From assembly GCA_947469815.1 (NCBI GenBank), contig CANIRI010000037.1, positions 1 to 11,530 of the forward strand: 11,530 nucleotides of DNA, in the 5' to 3' direction. This DNA comes from Comamonadaceae bacterium. Its GTDB lineage: Bacteria > Pseudomonadota > Gammaproteobacteria > Burkholderiales > Burkholderiaceae_C. A program made the position numbers and the translations under genes. Positions within the stretch are counted from its first letter, which is position 1. Each line of letters starts with the position of its first letter. Below are positions 6,849-11,530 of the stretch, piece by piece. Under the pieces are notes generated by a model. That model was not told where the DNA came from, did no database searches, and was given only the letters and a program-made list of their open reading frames with translations.

Positions 6849-8398
6849 CGCACCCACTCGCCGGCCAACCAAGCCGCGTTAGCGCTGTTGCCCGCCAGCA
6901 CCATACCGGCGGCGCGCAGCGTGGCTTCCTGTGCGCTCAGGACCTGCGGGTCGGTCTCGGTGCCACACACAAAACCCACGACCGCCAGGTTGCGACCGGC
7001 TTTACGCGCCACCGCCTTGGCACGTTGGATAGCCGGGGCCAGTTCGCCCGCCGGGTTGCTGTGCGCGCCCCAGCCGATCACCACATCCAGCAAGATGACG
7101 CGCACCGACGGGTCAGCGGCTTCCATGGCCAAGCGTTCGATGCGCGCGGCCTGGTCGATCATGGGGTGCGGACGGCCTACGGTGAACGCATCGTCGCCCA
7201 AATCCAGCGCGCTGTGGGCCTGGCTGGCCTGGCGCGGATGCGGCAGTTCCATGTCTTTGTTCAAGGGTACGTTGGACCAGACGCTCAAGCCCGCAGCCGC
7301 CCACAGCAACTGCGCCTCGGCCGCAAAAGTGCCGCCGGAGAACAGTGCGCGCAAATACTTTTGGCCTTTGCCAAAAACCGGCTTTTTCGGCAGCTCATAC
7401 ACCGGCGGTGTGCTGCGCCGCACACCCGCCAGCTTGACCGCCAGCGCCGCGCAATCGACCAGCGTGTGGGCCACGCGCACCAGACTGCCTTTGGCGGGTT
7501 TGGGCAGCGTTGCCGCATGGCCCAAAAACAACACGATGGACGGTTTGCCGGTCGCCTGCAGCGCCCCCAGCACCCGCGCAGCCACCACCGCGCCCGGCGG
7601 CTTGGAGACGATGACGATGACCTTGGTCGCTGCGTCTTGGGCCAGCAAGGCAATGCCTTGCAGCATGGTCGCGCCGCCCACCGCGTCATACACATCGCGC
7701 CCACCGGTTCCGATGGCGTGGCTGATACCACCGCCCATGCGGTGGATCTGCGTGCTCACCTCCTGCAAGCCCGTGCCCGATGCGGCCACCAGCCCAATGG
7801 AGCCGCGCCGCACCGCGTTGGCAAAACCCAAAGGCACGCCGCCGATGATGGCGGTGCCGCAGTCCGGCCCCATCACCAGCAGGCCGCGCCGGGTGGCCTC
7901 GCGCTTGAGCGCCGCTTCCTGTGCCAGCGGGACGTTGTCACTGAACAAAAACACGTTAAGTCCGAGCTTGATAGCCTTGAGCGCCTCGGCCGCTGCATAG
8001 GGACCAGGGACTGAGATCTGTGCCAAGTTGGCACCGGCCAAAGCGGCCTTGCCCATACCCAGATTGGTGGGCACCACCCGCGTTGCGTCTGCATCCTGCG
8101 GCCCTGCCGCCTGGGTGCCTGCCAGTTCGGCTTTGCAACGGGTGACCGCAGCGTCGCAGGCGTCCGCTGTGCGCGCCTGCACCACCACCATCACGTCGCT
8201 GGGTCCGGCGTCTTGCACTGCGCTCTTGAGCAAGCCGGCCTCACGCAAGATGTCCTTGTTCGCCGGGTTGCCCATCTGCAAGGTGGCGTTGACCACGCCG
8301 GGCATGGCCAACAAACTTTGCGCCACGCGCATCAGGGCGACGGAGTCTTTGTACAGGTTGGCGTGGATGAATGCGGCCGTGTGCAGGGAGGTGGTCAT
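6845..8398 (-). CDS. allF: FdrA/AllF-type protein, oxamate carbamoyltransferase subunit
   Basis: A 517-residue protein of the FdrA family, which resembles the succinyl-CoA synthetase alpha chain and is often labelled 'acyl-CoA synthetase FdrA'. In E. coli the same family member is AllF, a subunit of oxamate carbamoyltransferase, and that role fits this operon better. Motifs are IHANLYKDSVALM (11-23), LFSDNVPL (151-158), MGPDCGTAIIGG (176-187), LVAASGTGLQEVSTQI (203-218), SHAIGTGGRDV (226-236), GRPHPMID (408-415) and LLDVVIGWGAHSNP (436-449). These include the Rossmann-like nucleotide/CoA-type loops of the fold. The ATG at 8398 was chosen; a TTG at 8413 would add five residues. The ribosome site is weak (GGA, ten bases upstream). 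It is the first gene of the leftward operon, facing pucG across a 51-bp gap, and its stop overlaps the allK start. Confidence 0.92.
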   Translation of the reverse strand: MTTSLHTAAFIHANLYKDSVALMRVAQSLLAMPGVVNATLQMGNPANKDILREAGLLKSAVQDAGPSDVMVVVQARTADACDAAVTRCKAELAGTQAAGPQDADATRVVPTNLGMGKAALAGANLAQISVPGPYAAAEALKAIKLGLNVFLFSDNVPLAQEAALKREATRRGLLVMGPDCGTAIIGGVPLGFANAVRRGSIGLVAASGTGLQEVSTQIHRMGGGISHAIGTGGRDVYDAVGGATMLQGIALLAQDAATKVIVIVSKPPGAVVAARVLGALQATGKPSIVLFLGHAATLPKPAKGSLVRVAHTLVDCAALAVKLAGVRRSTPPVYELPKKPVFGKGQKYLRALFSGGTFAAEAQLLWAAAGLSVWSNVPLNKDMELPHPRQASQAHSALDLGDDAFTVGRPHPMIDQAARIERLAMEAADPSVRVILLDVVIGWGAHSNPAGELAPAIQRAKAVARKAGRNLAVVGFVCGTETDPQVLSAQEATLRAAGMVLAGNSANAAWLAGEWVR

Positions 8399-8420
8399 GC
8401 GGGGGCAATCCAAGGGGATT

Positions 8421-8430
8421 TTGTTAACAA
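8421..8430. promoter_or_regulatory. Palindromic operator candidate TTGTTAACAA between allF and pucG
   Basis: A perfect 10-bp palindrome in the 51-bp gap between the divergent allF and pucG starts. The pattern TTGT-N2-ACAA resembles sites bound by GntR-family regulators of the FCD group. It lies just upstream of the pucG -10 candidate and downstream of the leftward -10 candidate, so one bound dimer could affect both directions. Position and symmetry are seen directly; the regulator family is inference, and no regulator gene is in the window. Confidence 0.45.
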
Positions 8431-8432
8431 TT

Positions 8433-8441
8433 TGCTATCAT
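8433..8441 (+). promoter_or_regulatory. Extended -10 promoter element for pucG (TG-C-TATCAT)
   Basis: TGCTATCAT matches an extended -10 (TGnTATAAT) with one mismatch. No good -35 sits 16-18 bp upstream, which suits an extended -10 promoter under activator or repressor control. Transcription would begin near 8448-8450, almost on the first ATG at 8450. This implies either leaderless translation from 8450 or use of the ATG at 8504. Confidence 0.45.
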
Positions 8442-8442
8442 A
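8437..8442 (-). promoter_or_regulatory. Candidate -10 (TATGAT) for the leftward allF operon
   Basis: Read on the minus strand, 8442-8437 is TATGAT, overlapping base for base with the plus-strand TATCAT element. No convincing -35 is visible upstream, and TATAAA just before it is an alternative. If both are real, polymerase could occupy only one direction at a time. Weak evidence. Confidence 0.3.
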
Positions 8443-8449
8443 CTTTTAT

Positions 8450-9724
8450 ATGTCCAGCACCCACCTCCCCAGCCTCTCCCCCTTGCCAAACCCCGCCAGC
8501 GCCATGGACGAATTGCATTTCGCCCCGCGCCTGCTGATGGGCCCCGGCCCCATCAACGCCGACCCCCGGGTGCTCAAGGCCATGTCCTCCCAATTGCTGG
8601 GGCAGTTTGACCCGCAGTTCCGCCGCATGATGCGCGAAACCATGGCGCTGTACCGCGCGTTTTTTGAGACGCAAAACGACTGGACGCTGGTGCTCGACGG
8701 AACCGCCCGCTCGGCCATCGAGATGGTCATGCTCTCGGCCATTGAGCCCGGCGACAAGGTGCTGGTCTGCAGCTTCGGCCGCTTCGGCCAACTGCTCAAC
8801 GAGATTGCCCAACGCTGCGGCGCGAATGTGCAGGTGGTGCAAGCGCCATGGGGCACGGTGTTTGATTTGGCACAGATCGAGGCGGCGCTTCAATCGTTCT
8901 CGCCCAAGCTGGTAGCCATCTGCCAAGGGGACACCTCCACCACCATGTTGCAACCGCTAGACGGCTTGGGCGCTTTGTGCCACCGCTATGGCGCGATGCT
9001 GCAAGTCGACGCGACCGCATCCTGCGGCGGCACGCCCCTGCCGGTGGACGCATGGGCCATCGACGCGGTGACCGCAGGCTTGCAAAAATGCCTGGCCGGT
9101 CCCTCGGGCGCAGCGCCCATCACCTTGTCGGACGAGATGGCGCGCACCATTTACCGCCGCCGCCACATTGAAGACGGCTTGCAACCCGCAGGCTATGTGC
9201 CCGGCGCGGGCAAGCGCATCGCGTCCAACTACATGGACATGGCGATGATCATGGACTACTGGAGCGACGCCGGTCTGAACCACCACACCGAAGCCACCAC
9301 CATGCTCTATGGCGCGCGCGAATGCGCCCGCATTTTTGTGCAAGAGGGCTTGCCCCAGGCCTACGCCCGCCACGCCGCCGCATCGCGCGCAGTCGTCGCC
9401 GGGGTGCAGGGCATGAACCTCAAACCCTACGGCGATATCAGCAACAAAATGCCCAACGTCACCGGCGTCTACATCCCCGATGGCATCAACGGCGACAAGC
9501 TGCGCGCCGCTTTGCTGAACGACTTCAACATCGAAATCGGCACCAGCTTCGGCCCCTTGGCCGGCAAGGTCTGGCGTATTGGCGCCATGGGCTACAACGC
9601 ACGCCTTGATTGCGTGCTGCAAACCCTGGGCGCGCTGGAGATAGTGCTCGCCGCAGAGGGCCACCGCTTCACGCGGGGGGCGGGGGTAGATGCGGCTTAT
9701 CAGGCTTATAAGGGCGGGGCTTAG
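8450..9724 (+). CDS. pucG: Class V PLP aminotransferase, probable (S)-ureidoglycine:glyoxylate aminotransferase
   Basis: A 424-residue fold-type I enzyme of the alanine:glyoxylate/PucG family. Visible features are RLLMGPGPINADPR (27-40), the phosphate/PLP region DGTARSAIEMVM (83-94), Asp187 in QVDA (pyridine nitrogen), the Schiff-base Lys213 in GLQKCLAGPSG, and the substrate carboxylate Arg377 in VWRIGAMG. An Asn-Tyr pair at 260-261 lies where, from memory, PucG-type enzymes carry a ureido-group contact; an alignment would settle this. The reaction is ureidoglycine + glyoxylate to oxalurate + glycine, the step that feeds the divergent allFGHK genes. The start is ambiguous: ATG 8450 gives an 18-residue Ser/Pro-rich leader, while ATG 8504 (MDELHF) is closer to where I recall the family beginning. 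Neither has a clear ribosome site. Alternatives are alanine- or serine-glyoxylate aminotransferase; the context argues against them. Confidence 0.87.
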   Translation: MSSTHLPSLSPLPNPASAMDELHFAPRLLMGPGPINADPRVLKAMSSQLLGQFDPQFRRMMRETMALYRAFFETQNDWTLVLDGTARSAIEMVMLSAIEPGDKVLVCSFGRFGQLLNEIAQRCGANVQVVQAPWGTVFDLAQIEAALQSFSPKLVAICQGDTSTTMLQPLDGLGALCHRYGAMLQVDATASCGGTPLPVDAWAIDAVTAGLQKCLAGPSGAAPITLSDEMARTIYRRRHIEDGLQPAGYVPGAGKRIASNYMDMAMIMDYWSDAGLNHHTEATTMLYGARECARIFVQEGLPQAYARHAAASRAVVAGVQGMNLKPYGDISNKMPNVTGVYIPDGINGDKLRAALLNDFNIEIGTSFGPLAGKVWRIGAMGYNARLDCVLQTLGALEIVLAAEGHRFTRGAGVDAAYQAYKGGA

Positions 9725-9944
9725 ACGATTAAGGCCCCGCTTGGGCCGACCCTCGCTGAACGACGGAGCTTGGCCACCTTAGATGGAAGGCTTCCATAAC
9801 AGCCACTTGCTGACAACTGCTCGTGGCCCGGTTCGGTCGGCGTTGGCAAGTACCGCCTTATCGCACCCATAAGGGCTAATGACCCAAAAAATCCGCAAAT
9901 AAAATCACCATACAAATGTCTACACATCGGTGCACCATTGCACC
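9725..9944. other. Intergenic region between pucG and brnT, with hairpin and palindrome
   Basis: About 220 bp with no convincing gene. Just after the pucG stop is a short inverted repeat GGCCC-CGCTT-GGGCC (9733-9747) without a T-run, so at best a weak terminator. A 15-bp perfect palindrome around one central base (ATGGAAGGCTTCCAT) is at 9783-9797. GCCGACC (9745-9751) is repeated inverted as GGTCGGC at 9835-9841. The last 60 bp become AT-rich and include TAAAAT (9900-9905) as a weak -10 candidate for brnT. Confidence 0.5.
9783..9797. repeat. 15-bp palindrome ATGGAAGGCTTCCAT
   Basis: Seven bases on each side of a central G are perfectly complementary. As RNA the stem could close only five pairs over a five-base loop. 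It may be an operator, or part of a short dispersed intergenic repeat. Symmetry is seen directly; function is unknown. Confidence 0.5.
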
Positions 9945-9946
9945 AT
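9931..9946 (+). repeat. Tandem 8-bp repeat TGCACCAT x2 over the brnT start
   Basis: Two exact adjacent copies, 9931-9938 and 9939-9946. The second runs into the brnT ATG (9945-9947). GGTGCACC (9929-9936) is also a perfect palindrome. Because BrnA-type antitoxins repress their own promoter, this is a candidate operator, or it may affect ribosome access at the start codon. Confidence 0.45.
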
Positions 9947-10247
9947 GAGGTTTTCGGGCTTTGAATGGCATGAGGGAAACTGGCCCAAATGTGGCAAACA
10001 TGGTGTTACCCGCGAGGAAATCGAGCACCTGTTCGCCTCTGCGCGGGTTGCTCCCGATTTGTTGCGTTCTCAGAAGGAGACGCGGTACATCGCGGTTGGC
10101 CGAAACCAATCCGGGCGGGCTATGTTCGTAGCGTTTGCTATCAAGCAAGCTCAGGGTGGCCTGCATCTCATTCGGCCCATCAGCGCACGCTTTATGCACG
10201 AAAAGGAAGTACAACGGTATGAAGAAAATTCCGACGCTCAAAACTGA
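9945..10247 (+). CDS. brnT: BrnT family toxin (type II toxin-antitoxin ribonuclease)
   Basis: A 100-residue protein with the BrnT pattern: FEWHEGNWPKCGKHGVTREEIEHLF (in two parts, residues 6-30), KETRYIAVGR (44-53), MFVAFAIKQ (60-68), and the family-defining RPISARFMHEKEVQRYE (77-93). BrnT is a RelE-like ribonuclease that halts translation when not bound by BrnA. The ATG at 9945 gives the standard MRF start; an in-frame GTG at 9930 would add five residues. No strong ribosome site is visible. The next gene overlaps its end by 29 nt, in the usual toxin-first order. The gene is visibly more AT-rich than the ureide genes, consistent with acquisition as a mobile module. Confidence 0.88.
   Translation: MRFSGFEWHEGNWPKCGKHGVTREEIEHLFASARVAPDLLRSQKETRYIAVGRNQSGRAMFVAFAIKQAQGGLHLIRPISARFMHEKEVQRYEENSDAQN
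10203..10209 (+). promoter_or_regulatory. Ribosome binding site for brnA (AAGGAAG)
   Basis: AAGGAAG ends 9 nt before the brnA ATG at 10219 and lies within brnT. It fixes the brnA start over the in-frame upstream ATG at 10135 and suggests the antitoxin is translated more strongly than the toxin, which has no clear site. Confidence 0.7.
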
Positions 10248-10470
10248 CCAGCAAGCGGAAGCTTTCTTGGATCAAGACCTGTCAGATCTCGATTTTTCAC
10301 AATTCAAAACCATGCGGCTTGAATTTGCCCCGAAGTCGGCGGCGCTGCATTTGCGACTTCCTGAAGCGCTGCTAGAGGGCCTTAAAGTCCGCGCAAAGGC
10401 TCAAGGAGTGCCCTACACCCGGTACGTGCGGATGCTCTTGGAAAATGACTTGGCAAAGGGTCATTCTTAA
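10219..10470 (+). CDS. brnA: BrnA-type CopG/ribbon-helix-helix antitoxin
   Basis: An 83-residue protein. The N-terminal acidic segment AEAFLDQDLSDLDFSQF (13-29) probably wraps the toxin. The C-terminal ribbon-helix-helix domain has a short strand (AALHLRLPE, 41-49), a helix (LLEGLKVRAKAQG, 51-63) and a second helix (YTRYVRMLLENDLA, 66-79), the pattern of CopG-like BrnA proteins. The start is set by the AAGGAAG site at 10203-10209. It overlaps the end of brnT by 29 nt, so the two are co-transcribed. By family precedent it neutralises BrnT and represses the brnTA promoter, probably near the repeats at 9929-9946. Confidence 0.87.
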   Translation: MKKIPTLKTDQQAEAFLDQDLSDLDFSQFKTMRLEFAPKSAALHLRLPEALLEGLKVRAKAQGVPYTRYVRMLLENDLAKGHS

Positions 10471-10615
10471 AACCTCGTAAAGACGCTAGCTGGTGGTCAC
10501 TCTTTGTGCCGCCGGCGAGCGCGAGAGCTTGGTCAAATCAGAACTTCTCGAACTACTGCAGCTGGCCCCGATCGTGTCGGCAATATAAAACCGCTATTCA
10601 CGAGCCGCCGAATCG
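10471..10615. other. Intergenic gap between convergent brnA and the MNT gene
   Basis: 145 bp with no recognisable gene and no clean terminator hairpin. One plus-strand frame (10493-10588) could encode about 31 residues ending LVKSELLELLQLAPIVSAI. It looks protein-like but has no ribosome site and no recognised family, so it may be the remnant of a lost gene. Confidence 0.4.
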
Positions 10616-10906
10616 TCAGACATTGATCGCGTCGCGCGCAATGTAAGCGCGCAATTCCTTACGAAGCGCCTTGTCGGTTACCAGATCGACCGGGCATTGC
10701 AAGACATCCTCTAGGTAAAACCGCGCGCCGAAATACTGCTTGGATGTCGCCGCCGTATTGAACGAAATCAGAATATCCACATCGCTGCCTTCATGGGCTT
10801 GCCCGCGCGCAGTCGAGCCAAAGAGCGCCAGACTGCTCACGCCAAATTGGCGTGCGAGTTGCGGCTTGTGCGTGGCCAGCAAGATTAATGCAGTTTGACG
10901 ATCCAT
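10616..10906 (-). CDS. MNT-type minimal nucleotidyltransferase, no HEPN partner visible
   Basis: A 96-residue MNT-domain protein. The polymerase-beta-type signature is complete: LFGSTARGQAHEGSDVDILI with Gly30-Ser31, catalytic Asp42 and Asp44, and a third carboxylate Asp74 in VDLV (73-76). Proteins of this size usually act as the antitoxin of a HEPN/MNT pair, silencing the HEPN ribonuclease by AMPylating it. No HEPN gene lies next to it: downstream are only about 145 bp before brnA (opposite strand), and upstream is the aldolase. It starts at ATG 10906, 9 nt after the aldolase stop and without a clear ribosome site, so it may be read through from the aldolase transcript. Catalysis looks intact; its partner or target is unknown. 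Confidence 0.88.
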   Translation of the reverse strand: MDRQTALILLATHKPQLARQFGVSSLALFGSTARGQAHEGSDVDILISFNTAATSKQYFGARFYLEDVLQCPVDLVTDKALRKELRAYIARDAINV

Positions 10907-10915
10907 CGTAATTGT

Positions 10916-11530
10916 TTACGGGAGCGGCTTTGTACTCCCCCACCCCCAAGCCCCCGCATATTCCAGCGCCTTCACCCGCACCGCCTCCGTATCCGCACCC
11001 GGCGCATACAACTGGCTGCCAATCCCAAAACCCGTAGCTCCCGCTGCGACCCAGCCTGCCATGCTGCTTGGCGTGATGCCGCCGACCGGCCAGAGTTCGG
11101 TGCCAGACGGCAGCACCGAGGCCAGGGCTTTGAGGCCGCTGGGGCCCAGCACATCTGCAGGAAATAGTTTCAGTGCGTGGGCGCCGGCTTGCAGGGCAGT
11201 AAATGCTTCGGTGGGGGTGATGACGCCGGGCACGGCCAACATGCCCAAGCGTACGGCGTGTGCGATCAGGCGCGCATCGCAATGCGGCGAGACCATCAGG
11301 CGGCCACCGGCTGCGTACACGTCGTCCACGTCTTGCAGCGTACACATGGTGCCGCCGCCGATCAACACATCCGAGGGCAGCGTTTTGACCAGCGCTTCTA
11401 TGCAGGCCAGCGCACCGGGCCGGTTCAGCGGGACTTCCAGCGCGCGAAAGCCGCAGGCAACCAGGGTCTGGCCGATGTGGGCGGCGTGCTGCGGGTCGAG
11501 CCCGCGCAAGATGGCGATTAACGGCATGGG
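10916..11530 (-). CDS. dgoA: 2-dehydro-3-deoxy-6-phosphogalactonate aldolase (DgoA-type), N-terminus probably beyond the edge
   Basis: At least 203 residues of the class I KDPG/KDPGal aldolase family, which splits the 2-keto-3-deoxy-6-phospho sugar acid to pyruvate and glyceraldehyde 3-phosphate. Visible features (numbered from ATG 11527) are PLIAILRG (2-9), Glu31 in EVPLNRPG, IGGGT (56-60), the Schiff-base Lys120 in ALKLFPAD, PVGGITPSS (147-155) and FGIGSQLY (167-174). The PLIAILRG start and EVPLN favour DgoA (galactonate route) over Eda, which differs at these points. ATG 11527 is at the edge, and the frame stays open upstream (next codon Pro). E. coli DgoA has several residues before PLIAILRG, so the true start is probably outside the window. 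A kinase (dgoK) would be expected to the right. It has no obvious link to the ureide genes. Confidence 0.88.
   Translation of the reverse strand, partial: PMPLIAILRGLDPQHAAHIGQTLVACGFRALEVPLNRPGALACIEALVKTLPSDVLIGGGTMCTLQDVDDVYAAGGRLMVSPHCDARLIAHAVRLGMLAVPGVITPTEAFTALQAGAHALKLFPADVLGPSGLKALASVLPSGTELWPVGGITPSSMAGWVAAGATGFGIGSQLYAPGADTEAVRVKALEYAGAWGWGSTKPLP

Noticed and set aside
5883..8014. Several long plus-strand frames across allK and allF
   Set aside because: They are shadows of the minus-strand genes: no motifs, no ribosome sites, and odd His/Arg/Ala-rich composition.
8213..8449. Upstream extension of the pucG frame into allF
   Set aside because: It would run antisense to the conserved start of allF and add 79 residues with no family match. 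The extended -10 at 8433 also argues for a later start.
8438..8953. Minus-strand frames opposite the start of pucG
   Set aside because: The pucG frame carries a clear class V aminotransferase sequence; these are shadows in His/Gly/Ala-rich frames.
9733..9747. GGCCC-CGCTT-GGGCC hairpin as pucG terminator
   Set aside because: The stem has only five pairs and no T-run follows, so it is not supported as an intrinsic terminator.
9721..10241. Minus-strand frames opposite brnT and in the gap before it
   Set aside because: No recognisable domain. The plus-strand BrnT/BrnA pair explains this region, and the 68-residue frame covers palindromic non-coding sequence.
10493..10588. A 31-codon plus-strand frame between brnA and the MNT gene
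   Set aside because: The C-terminal residues look protein-like, but there is no ribosome site, no family match and the length is within chance. Kept only as a possible gene remnant.

Overview
The window looks like part of the chromosome of a high-GC betaproteobacterium, most likely of the Comamonadaceae or a close relative. This is an inference from base composition, codon style and the kind of catabolic operon present; there is no rRNA or phylogenetic marker to confirm it.

Positions 1 to about 8400 hold eight genes read leftward on the minus strand. They are packed tightly enough to be one operon. In transcription order they are: an FdrA/AllF-type subunit (allF), carbamate kinase (allK), a DUF2877 subunit (allH), a DUF1116 subunit (allG), a gamma-glutamyltransferase-fold amidohydrolase (hpxW-like), a small TIGR04076-type protein, an aldo/keto reductase, and a periplasmic branched-chain-amino-acid-type binding protein that runs off the left edge. 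Divergently, at 8450-9724, lies a class V aminotransferase that fits (S)-ureidoglycine:glyoxylate aminotransferase (pucG).

Together these genes describe the oxalurate branch of purine/ureide breakdown. Ureidoglycine plus glyoxylate gives oxalurate plus glycine (PucG). Oxalurate plus phosphate gives oxamate plus carbamoyl phosphate (AllFGH, oxamate carbamoyltransferase). Carbamoyl phosphate plus ADP gives ATP, CO2 and NH3 (AllK). Oxamate gives oxalate plus NH3 (HpxW). The enzyme families are read from the sequence; the pathway is established for homologues in E. coli, Klebsiella and Bacillus; its operation here is inference. The TIGR04076 protein, the aldo/keto reductase and the transport protein have no assigned place in the pathway and are the newest-looking part of the locus.

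The two transcription units share a gap of about 50 bp (8399-8449). It holds a perfect TTGTTAACAA palindrome and overlapping -10-like elements for both directions, so coordinated control is likely.

From 9725 to 10915 there is a small accessory stretch, visibly more AT-rich in its genes. It has a non-coding segment with a palindrome, a BrnT/BrnA toxin-antitoxin pair on the plus strand, and an isolated MNT-type nucleotidyltransferase on the minus strand without its usual HEPN partner. The right edge (10916-11530, minus strand) carries a DgoA-type 2-dehydro-3-deoxy-6-phosphogalactonate aldolase whose extreme N-terminus probably lies outside the window. No tRNA, rRNA, CRISPR array or complete insertion sequence was seen.
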